Positions 1 to 6,042 are shown, counted from the stretch's first letter. The stretch is 12,839 nucleotides of DNA from an uncultured Collinsella sp. (GCA_902465115.1 CABQMC010000022.1:1-12839); one strand, 5' to 3'. Translations and numbers: made by a program. The notes: a model not told the origin generated them from the letters alone.

Positions 1-573
1 CGCTGGGAGGACTTGGGTCCGGTCACCTCGCTCAAAAATGCCAACGTGCTGGTGCTGGGCGCGGGCGATATCGGCGGCCACTTTGCCACGCTCTGCCGCA
101 GCATGGGCGCACACGTCCGCGGCATCAAGCGCCATCCGCTCGTCTACCCCATTGTGTTTGAGGACATGGACGGCATGGATGCCTTGTCTGAGCGCCTGGC
201 CGAGGCAGACGTCGTCGCATCCTTTATGCCCAGCACACCCGAGACCCGCGGTCTGGCGAACGCCGAGTTCTTCGCCGCGATGAAGCCGGGCGCCTTCTTT
301 GCCAACGGCGGCCGCGGCGATCTTGTGGTTGCCGACGATTTGGTTGCCGCTCTGGAGTCGGGACATCTCGCCGGCGCCGCGGTCGACGTCACCGATCCCG
401 AACCGCTACCTGAGACAAGCCCCTTGTGGGATGCGCCCAACATGCTCATCACGCCGCACGTCTCTGGCTGGTTCCATCTGGCCGCCACCCTCAACAACGT
501 CGTCGACATCGCCGCGGAGAATCTGCGTCACCTGCAGGCAGGCGAGACCCTGCGCTGCTGGATCGAACACTAA
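1..573 (+). CDS. D-2-hydroxyacid dehydrogenase, C-terminal part (5' end outside window)
   Basis: This is a cytoplasmic NAD(P)-dependent reductase of the D-isomer 2-hydroxyacid dehydrogenase family, which interconverts 2-oxoacids and D-2-hydroxyacids. The reading frame is open to the left edge, so the start and most of the N-terminal catalytic half are missing; 190 codons plus the stop remain. The Rossmann motif GAGDIG is at 58-75. The family's catalytic triad is visible: Arg in GGRGD (codon 313-315), Glu in DPEP (400-402) and His in ITPHVSGW (457-459). The residues after the second strand of the fold read VRGIKRHP, basic where NAD-specific members usually carry an acidic residue, so NADP(H) use is a reasonable inference. 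The exact substrate cannot be read from this fragment. The family call is secure; the physiological role is not. Confidence 0.9.
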   Translation, partial: RWEDLGPVTSLKNANVLVLGAGDIGGHFATLCRSMGAHVRGIKRHPLVYPIVFEDMDGMDALSERLAEADVVASFMPSTPETRGLANAEFFAAMKPGAFFANGGRGDLVVADDLVAALESGHLAGAAVDVTDPEPLPETSPLWDAPNMLITPHVSGWFHLAATLNNVVDIAAENLRHLQAGETLRCWIEH

Positions 574-580
574 TCTTGTT

Positions 581-602
581 CCGCCGTTCTAACGAACGGC
601 GG
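581..602 (+). terminator. 9-bp hairpin after the dehydrogenase gene
   Basis: CCGCCGTTC (581-589) and GAACGGCGG (594-602) are perfect complements around a 4-base loop, starting 7 bases after the stop codon. There is no run of T after the stem, so it may end transcription inefficiently or only protect the 3' end. Placement directly behind the stop is the main support. Confidence 0.5.
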
Positions 603-620
603 ACCACTCGACGCTGCGAC

Positions 621-712
621 CCCGTCTGGACGGCAATCTGCCTTTCAATCGTCGGGCATGGCCAGAAGGCCAATGCCCTCCTCTTTCAAGGCACCTTGCT
701 CGCCCAGACGGG
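621..712. other. Nested inverted-repeat element (possible structured RNA or dispersed repeat)
   Basis: An outer 9-bp perfect inverted repeat, CCCGTCTGG (621-629) with CCAGACGGG (704-712), encloses a central hairpin GGGCATGGCC (654-663) / GGCCAATGCCC (668-678), which has a 4-base loop and one bulged base. Read on the minus strand, each flank between outer and inner stem holds a small stem-loop (CAAG/CTTG on one side, GGCA/TGCC on the other) next to TTGAAAG. The result is a roughly symmetric cruciform or multi-stem fold. It lies just beyond the 3' end of the PIN toxin gene. No convincing protein is encoded. It could be an intergenic repeat, a terminator complex or a non-coding RNA. Confidence 0.5.
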
Positions 713-715
713 CTC

Positions 716-799
716 TCGCTGACTTTTGTTCAACCTATATGGACTGGCTGGCGCGGCCCTGCCTGGAGACATTCGCTGACTTTTATTCGACCTGTGGGG
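716..799. repeat. 27-bp imperfect direct repeat at the toxin 3' end
   Basis: TCGCTGACTTTTGTTCAACC at 716 recurs as TCGCTGACTTTTATTCGACC at 773. Over 27 bases (716-742 and 773-799), 22 match; the sequence between and beyond does not. On the minus strand the inner copy codes GRIKVSE within the toxin tail, while the outer copy contains the toxin's TGA stop where the inner copy has CGA. The outer copy directly abuts the nested inverted-repeat element, so this may be a boundary motif of that element. Confidence 0.6.
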
Positions 800-1302
800 T
801 CTTCAAATTGATAGAGCGTTGCTAAGTAATTCTTTGCGTCTTTTACACTCATTGCGGCGACTGGTGCGTGTGAGCAGAGCTTGACATCGTTGGTGACCAG
901 AAGGTCTGCCTTTGCGCGCATCGCTGCCGCGATGATTAAATCGTCTTCGTAATCGCTATGGAGCTTACGCTGCTTACTCGCCATCCATATGTCGCTCAGA
1001 TCGCAGGGCACGGGCGTAGCAAGTTGCGACAACACATCAAGACAATCCCATGCGAGTGATGTCGCCGCCGAAGCGACATCTTGAGACAGCGAACCATGCT
1101 CGCGCCGATACCACGCCTTATGTTCGCTCGAAATCAAATAGAACAGGTCTTTGGACGATGTCGCCGCATATATCAGCTCAGCCTGAGCCGTACACGCATC
1201 ACGCAAAAACTCAATCGTGGCCGAACGACCACGTCGTGAGGGGATGAAATAATCAAGCCACACGTTGGTGTCAACTAAGATGCGCTTAGGATTCTCACTC
1301 AT
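730..1302 (-). CDS. PIN-domain ribonuclease toxin (VapC-like)
   Basis: This 190-residue PIN-domain protein is probably the toxin of a type II toxin-antitoxin pair; PIN toxins are Mg-dependent RNases. Acidic active-site positions are visible: D11 in VDTNVWLDYF, the E119/D120/D121 cluster in SDYEDDLIIAAA, and D139 in LLVTNDVKL. The ATG at 1302-1300 sits inside the end of the upstream antitoxin gene: the two genes overlap by 8 bases (ATGAGTGA carries both the start and the antitoxin stop), which implies translational coupling. Family members are about 130-190 residues, so the length is normal to long. The last 20 residues after DPTG lie within a direct repeat and may be a late extension. The family call is secure; target RNA is unknown. 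Confidence 0.88.
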   Translation of the reverse strand: MSENPKRILVDTNVWLDYFIPSRRGRSATIEFLRDACTAQAELIYAATSSKDLFYLISSEHKAWYRREHGSLSQDVASAATSLAWDCLDVLSQLATPVPCDLSDIWMASKQRKLHSDYEDDLIIAAAMRAKADLLVTNDVKLCSHAPVAAMSVKDAKNYLATLYQFEDPTGRIKVSECLQAGPRQPVHIG

Positions 1303-1675
1303 AGAGCCAGCTCATCTCCTCGCCATAGCGATCAGCATAGGCGTTCCGTTTGAGTTCTTCATCGCCCGAGGGCTGCACCTTAGCCAAGTCAATTTCCGAT
1401 TCACGGCAAGCAGCAGCGAACAGCTGCGAACCCTGGTCGATGAGTTCGAGCTTATGCTTGGTGGCTTTCTCTCGCTCGCGCTGTTCCGCCCGGGCACGAC
1501 TGGGCGAAAGGAGGTCCTGGAGCGCGCCGGGCCGATCAGCCAGAGATGCCGCAAGTTGCCAGAGCGCACGCACCGCTTGGCTCGGCGTCATACCGGCCCT
1601 GGAGAGAGCGGCGTCCCCACTCCTTTTAAGATCGGCATCGAGACGCACGTTGATCTGAGCGGCTGTTGTGATCAT
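1295..1675 (-). CDS. RelB/DinJ-type antitoxin
   Basis: This 126-residue protein is the likely antitoxin of the overlapping PIN toxin gene. Residues 7-43 (INVRLDADLKRSGDAALSRA followed by GMTPSQAVRALWQLAA) match the ribbon-helix-helix DNA-binding region of RelB/DinJ antitoxins. These neutralise the toxin through the C-terminal half and repress their own promoter through the N-terminal half. Residues 58-80 are rich in Arg, Glu and Lys and look helical. The ATG at 1675 has a strong AAGGAG site 5 bases upstream. Classical DinJ/RelB partners are YafQ/RelE-fold toxins, so pairing with a PIN toxin is a hybrid arrangement. It is likely autoregulated through the palindrome and direct repeats upstream. 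Confidence 0.85.
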   Translation of the reverse strand: MITTAAQINVRLDADLKRSGDAALSRAGMTPSQAVRALWQLAASLADRPGALQDLLSPSRARAEQREREKATKHKLELIDQGSQLFAAACRESEIDLAKVQPSGDEELKRNAYADRYGEEMSWLYE

Positions 1676-1680
1676 GACCC

Positions 1681-1752
1681 CTCCTTAATACTTCAAAACT
1701 ATCATAAAACTCTATGGTAAATACGTAAAGCATGTATAGCATTTATTAGCAT
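1681..1752 (-). promoter_or_regulatory. Toxin-antitoxin promoter with operator-like repeats and RBS
   Basis: Read on the minus strand: a -35-like TTTACG (plus 1724-1729), a 17-base spacer, a -10 TATGAT (plus 1701-1706), and AAGGAG (plus 1682-1687) before the ATG. An inverted repeat TATCATA (1700-1706) / TATGGTA (1713-1719) overlaps the -10. Three AGCAT direct repeats (1729-1733, 1738-1742, 1748-1752) spaced 9-10 bases, about one helical turn, run from the -35 region upstream. Such sites fit cooperative binding by an RHH antitoxin. Confidence 0.6.
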
Positions 1753-1770
1753 TAGCCGTACTCTGTACAC

Positions 1771-1804
1771 AAAAAGCCGCCGAGGCACACTGCACCTCGG
1801 CGGC
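1771..1804 (-). terminator. Rho-independent terminator downstream of the M18 aminopeptidase
   Basis: GCCGCCGAGG (1776-1785) pairs perfectly with CCTCGGCGGC (1795-1804) around a 9-base loop. On the minus strand the stem is followed by TTTTT (1775-1771). It lies after the aminopeptidase gene and before the toxin-antitoxin promoter, so it would insulate the two minus-strand units. Confidence 0.8.
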
Positions 1805-1844
1805 CACATATCACAGATCTAGCTCGGTTTCACCCTTTGCATTC

Positions 1845-1892
1845 GCCCAGATAAAACCTGCCGAAATCAACATCCCTCTTTGGCAGGTTTTA
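1845..1892 (-). repeat. Dispersed hairpin element, copy A, overlapping the aminopeptidase stop
   Basis: TAAAACCTGCC (1852-1862) and GGCAGGTTTTA (1882-1892) form a perfect 11-bp inverted repeat with a 19-base loop. The first 18 bases (1845-1862) are identical to copy B at 6713-6730, and the rest matches with a 2-base gap. The right arm contains the TAA stop codon of the aminopeptidase (1892-1890). Read on the minus strand the stem is followed by TTTTATC, so it can also act as a terminator. Confidence 0.85.
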
Positions 1893-3275
1893 GAGCTCCG
1901 CGCTTTCGGCGCCGTTGATGGTTAGGTTTCGCTCGTAGAAAGCGGTGAGAGCGCGGATGGCGTACATCACGTCGCGCACGCCGCCGGTCTCGTAGCTCGA
2001 GTGCATGGCAAGCTGCGGCAGGCCCACGTCCACGGCATGCATGCTCGCCTGCATATTGGACAGATTGCCGAGCGTAGAGCCACCCGCCATATCGCTCTTG
2101 TTGGCGAAGGCCTGCGTGGGCACGTCGGCGTCATCGCAGATGGCCTGGAACACCGCGCGGCTAAAGGCATCGGTGCAGTAGTGCTGGTTGGCGGCTTCTT
2201 TGATGACGATGCCGCCGTTAAGCACAACCTGATTGCGGGCATCGCACTTCTCGGCGTGGTTGGGGTGCACGGCATGCGCGTTGTCGCAGCTCACAAGCAT
2301 CGAGGCGGCAAGTGCGCGATGGTACGACTCGTCGTCAAAGCCCAGCGATCCGTTGATGCGGCGCAGCGCGTCAGCCAAGAACGTCGACATGGCGCCCTGC
2401 TTGGTCTCGGAGCCAACCTCCTCGTTATCAAAGCAGCAGAAGACCGAGATGTCATGCGCATTCTCAGCACCCAAAAATGCCTGCAGCGAGGTATAGGCGC
2501 AGGCCAGGTCGTCAAGCTTGGGCGTCGAGATAAACTCGTCGGCCCAGCCCCAAATGCGCGCATCCTGACGATTGACCAGGAACAGGTCGCGACCCAGAAT
2601 CTGCTCGGGCTCAACGTCCAGCTCGTCAGCGATCAGGGCGTCAAAATCTCCCTGCTTAAGGTCACCGGCGCTGATGAGTGGGCACAGGTCAACGGCTCGG
2701 TTGGGAGCAAAGCCCTCGTTAACGCCGCGGTTCATGTGGATGGCAAGGCTCGGAATGATAGCGACCTCGCGCTCGGTAGCAAGCAAACGGCTCTCGATAC
2801 GGTCGCCCTCGCGCACCAGTACGCGGCCCGCGAGCGCCAGCGGGCGATCGAACCAAGTGTAGTCGATCATGCCGCCGTAGGCCTCGATGTTCAGACGCAG
2901 CGTCTCGCCCGCACCGTCAAGTTCGGGCACGGCCTTGACCTTAAACGTCGGAGAATCGCTGTGCGACGCCGTGAGCTGAAAATGATAGTCACCGGCAACA
3001 CCGTCCTCGCCCCACGTCGCGGCCAGGTCCTCGCCCACCTTAAAGGCAACAACGCTCGAGGTGTTGCGCTGCGTGTAATAACGCCCGCCCGGTTCGATGT
3101 CCCACGCCGCATTCTCGGGCAGGTAGGTAAAGCCCGCCTCGTCGAGCTCGGCCATAATGGTCGCCGCCGTATGGAACATGCTGGGGCATGCCTCGATAAA
3201 GTCGATAAGGTCGTTGGCGGCCTCGATATCATCGGCCGTCACATGCGCGCGCTCGGGCGTTTCCTGATCCGTCAT
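1890..3275 (-). CDS. M18 family zinc aminopeptidase
   Basis: This 461-residue cytosolic aminopeptidase of family M18 removes N-terminal residues (acidic ones in characterised members) from peptides. The M18 metal and catalytic motifs occur in order: SHSDSP (H105, D107), KLDDLACAY (D255/D256), CFDNEEVGS (E285, E286), CDNAHAVHPN (D331, H334, H337) and AMHSSYETGG (H425). Length is normal for the family, typically a tetrahedral dodecamer in known structures. The chosen ATG at 3275 has AAAGGGG about 5 bases upstream and starts at the usual family N-terminus. The frame stays open for 37 more codons to an ATG at 3386 that has its own AAAGGAG site, so a 498-residue form is possible. The gene is divergent from the amidohydrolase gene at 3437. 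Confidence 0.93.
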   Translation of the reverse strand: MTDQETPERAHVTADDIEAANDLIDFIEACPSMFHTAATIMAELDEAGFTYLPENAAWDIEPGGRYYTQRNTSSVVAFKVGEDLAATWGEDGVAGDYHFQLTASHSDSPTFKVKAVPELDGAGETLRLNIEAYGGMIDYTWFDRPLALAGRVLVREGDRIESRLLATEREVAIIPSLAIHMNRGVNEGFAPNRAVDLCPLISAGDLKQGDFDALIADELDVEPEQILGRDLFLVNRQDARIWGWADEFISTPKLDDLACAYTSLQAFLGAENAHDISVFCCFDNEEVGSETKQGAMSTFLADALRRINGSLGFDDESYHRALAASMLVSCDNAHAVHPNHAEKCDARNQVVLNGGIVIKEAANQHYCTDAFSRAVFQAICDDADVPTQAFANKSDMAGGSTLGNLSNMQASMHAVDVGLPQLAMHSSYETGGVRDVMYAIRALTAFYERNLTINGAESAEL

Positions 3276-3380
3276 GCTCTCCCCTTTCGCTGGGTTGATG
3301 GTCCCCTCCAGCATACCCCGCCACGCCAGCGCCGCACTCTTCATTCCGTGCTTAATTCCGCGCCACTCACCAAGTTGAGC

Positions 3381-3400
3381 CATCATGCCCGCGCTCCTTT
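3381..3400 (-). promoter_or_regulatory. Second ribosome binding site for a longer aminopeptidase form or leader
   Basis: On the minus strand AAAGGAG (plus 3394-3400) stands 7 bases before tandem ATG codons (3386-3381) in frame with the aminopeptidase. This is a better-looking site than that of the chosen start at 3275. The 37 extra residues (MMAQLGEWRGIKHGMKSAAL and on) show no family similarity I can recognise. They may be a real N-terminal extension or a coupled leader. Confidence 0.4.
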
Positions 3401-3436
3401 TGCGACAATTGCGCTAACAGGACGAGAGGAGCCGTC

Positions 3437-4522
3437 ATGAAGCCACGTAACATTGCCATCACCTGCGGTGTCGCGGGAGTCGCCGTCGGCCTTGCCGCTG
3501 CCACCGGTATCGTTTATCACAAGCAAATCAAGTCCGCCGCGTCGCTCAAACGCTTGACCGGCTACGCGGATGGCTATGACCTGTACGCAATCGACATCGC
3601 CTACGACTACGATCTCGATCGCATCATCGCCGCTGGCGTGCGCGACGACCAGGCCTACATCGATGCCGTGGTGGCGCAGGTGCTGCCCGGTGTGCCGGCA
3701 CATGTCCAGGCGCCCCAGTTTGCCTGCAGCGCTTTTGTCGCCGTAGATGCCGAAGGCCGCGTGCGCACCGGTCGCAATTACGACTTTAAGGACGACACCT
3801 CGGCGCTGCTGGTGCGCAATCACCCACGCGGCGGCTATGCTTCCATCGGGCTTGCCGCCCTTAACAACCTGGGCGATAACACTCCACTTGACTCCGTCGC
3901 CGGACGCGCCGCGGCACTCATGGGCCCGTTTGCCCAGCTCGACGGTGTTAACGAATGCGGCGTGTCCATTGCCGTACTCACCCTGGATTCCAAGCCCTGT
4001 GACCAGGACACGCAACGGCCCGTCATCAACACCTCGCTCGCCATCCGTCTGGTGCTCGACCGTGCCGCCACCACGCAAGAAGCTGTCGACCTGCTTTTCG
4101 CCTACGACATGCACGCCATGGCAGGACGCGATTACCACTTCTTTATCAACGACGCCGCCGGTGACGCGCGCGTAGTAGAATGGGACCCGCGCGATCCGGA
4201 CCGCGCTTTCAAAGCGACTCCTGTACGCCAGGTTACGAACTTCTACGCCTGCTATGACGACGAAGTGCTGTCCAACCAAAAGAATGGCGAGCTGGGCCAT
4301 GGTAAAGAGCGCGCCGTCGCAATCGCCGATGTTCTTGACGCCCATGTCGGTGCCCAGGACGAAACGATTGTCTGGGAAGCCCTACGTGCCGCAGCGCAAG
4401 AACCCAATCCGGAAGACATCACCAGCAATACGCAATGGTCGGTCGTCTTTGACAATACCGAACCCGCCGCCGCTATTACGCTGCGCCGCCACTGGGGCGA
4501 CGTCGACGCCTTCGCACTGTAA
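3437..4522 (+). CDS. Linear amide C-N hydrolase (choloylglycine hydrolase / acyltransferase superfamily), membrane-anchored
   Basis: This 361-residue Ntn-hydrolase-type protein is predicted to cleave a linear amide bond. Residues 5-27 are a hydrophobic segment after a Lys/Arg start (MKPRN), read as a signal anchor. The likely nucleophile is C97 in FACSAF, followed at the usual distance by GRNYDF (R113, N114, D116). Later hallmarks are DGVNECGVSI, NTSLAIRLVLDRAATTQEAV and DYHFFINDAAGDARVVEW. In this superfamily Cys becomes the N-terminal residue after autocatalytic cleavage, so residues 1-96 may be a propeptide. The substrate is unknown: relatives act on bile salts, penicillin V, acyl-homoserine lactones or N-acyl amino acids. 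The internal Cys and the GRNYDF spacing favour the acyltransferase/amidase side over classical bile salt hydrolases. AGAGGAG is 5 bases before the ATG. Confidence 0.87.
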   Translation: MKPRNIAITCGVAGVAVGLAAATGIVYHKQIKSAASLKRLTGYADGYDLYAIDIAYDYDLDRIIAAGVRDDQAYIDAVVAQVLPGVPAHVQAPQFACSAFVAVDAEGRVRTGRNYDFKDDTSALLVRNHPRGGYASIGLAALNNLGDNTPLDSVAGRAAALMGPFAQLDGVNECGVSIAVLTLDSKPCDQDTQRPVINTSLAIRLVLDRAATTQEAVDLLFAYDMHAMAGRDYHFFINDAAGDARVVEWDPRDPDRAFKATPVRQVTNFYACYDDEVLSNQKNGELGHGKERAVAIADVLDAHVGAQDETIVWEALRAAAQEPNPEDITSNTQWSVVFDNTEPAAAITLRRHWGDVDAFAL

Positions 4523-4589
4523 GGAGCCAGGCCCGTCAACCTTACGCCCGCCTGACGTTGTTTACATTTCCATACGCTTGAGCTAACAC

Positions 4590-4625
4590 GTTTTACCCCC
4601 GCGTCAACAGTGTGCGGGGGTAAAC
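4590..4625 (+). terminator. GC-rich 11-bp hairpin between the amidohydrolase gene and pfkA
   Basis: TTTACCCCCGC (4592-4602) and GCGGGGGTAAA (4614-4624) are perfect complements with an 11-base loop. No T run follows on the plus strand. It lies 67 bases after the amidohydrolase stop and 12 bases before the pfkA -10, so it is either the upstream gene's terminator or an operator covering the -35 region of pfkA. Confidence 0.45.
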
Positions 4626-4634
4626 TTATGCGCA

Positions 4635-4656
4635 TGTTATAACTTGCCCGGAAGGA
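4635..4656 (+). promoter_or_regulatory. pfkA: Candidate extended -10 promoter and RBS of pfkA
   Basis: TGTTATAAC (4635-4643) reads as an extended -10 element (TG, one base, TATAAC). No good -35 hexamer is seen; that position falls in the G-run of the hairpin. GGAAGGA (4650-4656) is 6 bases before the ATG. A start of transcription near 4650 would give a very short leader. Confidence 0.4.
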
Positions 4657-4662
4657 TTCATC

Positions 4663-5742
4663 ATGCTTAGGATCGGTCTTCTTACCAGTGGCGGCGACTG
4701 CCAGGCGCTCAACGCCACTATGCGCGGCATTGTCAAAACGCTTATGACCAACAGCGAAGAGCCTATCGAGATCTATGGTTTTGAGGACGGCTACCAGGGC
4801 CTTATCTACAGCAGATTCCGTGTCATGACTCCCGCCGATTTTAGCGGCATCCTTACCCGTGGCGGCACCATCCTGGGCACGAGCCGTACGCCGTTCAAGC
4901 GCCTGGATATTCCCGAGGCCGACGGCGTCGAGAAGGTGCCGGCAATGGTCCACACCTATCATAAGCTGCAGCTCGACTGCCTGTTTATGCTAGGCGGTAA
5001 CGGCTCCACCAAGACCGCCAACCGCCTGCGCGAAGAGGGCCTCAACGTTATCGCCCTGCCCAAGACCATCGATAACGACACCTGGGGCACCGAGTTGACG
5101 TTTGGCTTTACGAGCGCCATCGACGTCGCCACCAAGTGCATCGACGACATCCACACCACTGCCTCGAGTCACGGCCGCGTGTTCGTTATCGAGATCATGG
5201 GCCACAAGGTCGGCTGGATTCCGCTGTACGCCGGCGTCGCGGGCGGCGCGGACGTCATCCTGATTCCCGAGATCCCCTACGACATGGACAACGTCATCAA
5301 GACCATCGAACATCGCATGGAGACCGGCAGCCGTTTTACCATCGTGGCCGTCGCCGAGGGTGCCATCTCTAAGGAGGACGCGGCGCTGTCCAAGAAGGAG
5401 TACAAGAAAAAGCTTGCCGAGCGCACGAGTCCGTCGATTGTCTACGACATCGCCAAGGAGATTGAGACCAAGACCGGTCGCGAGACCCGCGTCGCCATCC
5501 CCGGCCACACGCAGCGCGGCGGTCAGCCCGATGCCCAGGACCGCATCTTTGCGACCCAGTGCGGCGTCGAGGCGGCGCTCGGCTGCCTGCGCGGCGAGTT
5601 TGGCTACATGATTGCCCTGCGCGATGGCAAGATGTGCCACATGCCGCTCGAGGATGTCGCCGGCAAGCTCAAGTATGTCGATCCCCAGAGCGACCTGGTA
5701 CGCGAGGCCAAGGCGTTGGGCATCAGCTTCGGCGACGAATAG
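4663..5742 (+). CDS. pfkA: 6-phosphofructokinase
   Basis: This 359-residue cytosolic enzyme phosphorylates fructose 6-phosphate to fructose 1,6-bisphosphate in glycolysis. Visible motifs: TSGGDCQALNA (phosphate-donor loop, residues 8-18), GGNGS (111-115), PKTIDND (133-139, with catalytic D137 and D139), SSHGRVFVIEIMGH (substrate loop), VAEGA and the C-terminal GHTQRGGQPDAQDR. The position equivalent to E. coli Gly104, which separates ATP from PPi enzymes, is Gly114 (ATP-like). The position of E. coli Gly124 is Lys134, as in PPi enzymes and the actinobacterial group III ATP enzymes. ATP dependence is therefore likely but not certain. Asn113 replaces the usual Asp or Glu, and MGH replaces MGR. 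The gene appears monocistronic, ending in a very long hairpin. Confidence 0.95.
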   Translation: MLRIGLLTSGGDCQALNATMRGIVKTLMTNSEEPIEIYGFEDGYQGLIYSRFRVMTPADFSGILTRGGTILGTSRTPFKRLDIPEADGVEKVPAMVHTYHKLQLDCLFMLGGNGSTKTANRLREEGLNVIALPKTIDNDTWGTELTFGFTSAIDVATKCIDDIHTTASSHGRVFVIEIMGHKVGWIPLYAGVAGGADVILIPEIPYDMDNVIKTIEHRMETGSRFTIVAVAEGAISKEDAALSKKEYKKKLAERTSPSIVYDIAKEIETKTGRETRVAIPGHTQRGGQPDAQDRIFATQCGVEAALGCLRGEFGYMIALRDGKMCHMPLEDVAGKLKYVDPQSDLVREAKALGISFGDE

Positions 5743-5765
5743 CCTCGGCCGAAATCCATCCCATC

Positions 5766-5862
5766 GGGCCCTCCGACCCCGCCCGACGTATTTCGATTTG
5801 GCTCCTCCCTTGACTCCGTCAAAGGTCGCCAATCGAAATCGTCGGGCGGGGTCGGAGGGCCC
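5766..5862 (+). terminator. 97-base near-perfect hairpin after pfkA
   Basis: Twenty-three bases at 5766-5788 are perfectly complementary to 5840-5862. Pairing continues inward for 12 more base pairs (5790-5798 with 5831-5839, and 5800-5802 with 5828-5830), interrupted only by single bulged T's at 5789 and 5799. The loop holds a further small stem, TTGAC (5810-5814) / GTCAA (5818-5822). TTCGTTTAC follows on the plus strand, a weak T-rich tail. It starts 23 bases after the pfkA stop, so it may serve as its terminator, but it is far longer than needed and may be a palindromic insertion. Confidence 0.75.
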
Positions 5863-5923
5863 TTCGTTTACACACTCGCCGAGGCTATTCGTCTTCTTGC
5901 TGCGGGTGCCTGGCCTGAAATTC

Positions 5924-5990
5924 AGTTGCGGTGAAATAGTTCCTGCTTAGCCCGCAAATGGCTGAATCTAGGAACTATTCCACCGCAACT
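5924..5990. repeat. 21-bp inverted repeat (20 of 21 paired)
   Basis: The arm at 5924-5944 (begins AGTTGCGGTG, ends AGTTCCT) is complementary to 5970-5990, with one A/C mismatch at 5934/5980. The 25-base interior contains a smaller stem, AGCC (5949-5952) / GGCT (5960-5963). There is no coding sequence and no T run. It looks like a small palindromic mobile or REP-like unit rather than a plain terminator. Confidence 0.75.
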
Positions 5991-6042
5991 TACGTATGAT
6001 CGGAGCGGCTACAGCACAAGCATCGGCGTTCGTTTGATGGTC

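Noticed and set aside
2001..3440. 479-codon plus-strand open frame opposite the aminopeptidase gene
   Set aside because: It is antisense to a gene with full M18 motifs; its translation is low-complexity and matches no family. High G+C produces such shadow frames.
3383..4345. 320-codon minus-strand frame opposite the amidohydrolase gene
   Set aside because: Val/Gly/Asp-rich shadow of a gene with clear superfamily motifs, with no supporting ribosome binding site.
3437..4522. Classical bile salt hydrolase
   Set aside because: The nucleophile is not at the N-terminus, a membrane anchor is present, and the sequence after the Cys fits the amidase/acyltransferase branch better; bile activity remains possible but is not supported.
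4663..5742. PPi-dependent phosphofructokinase
   Set aside because: The position that must be Asp for PPi use is Gly114; Lys134 alone is also found in ATP-dependent group III enzymes.
4990..5832. 280-codon minus-strand frame opposite pfkA
   Set aside because: Antisense shadow of a strongly conserved gene.
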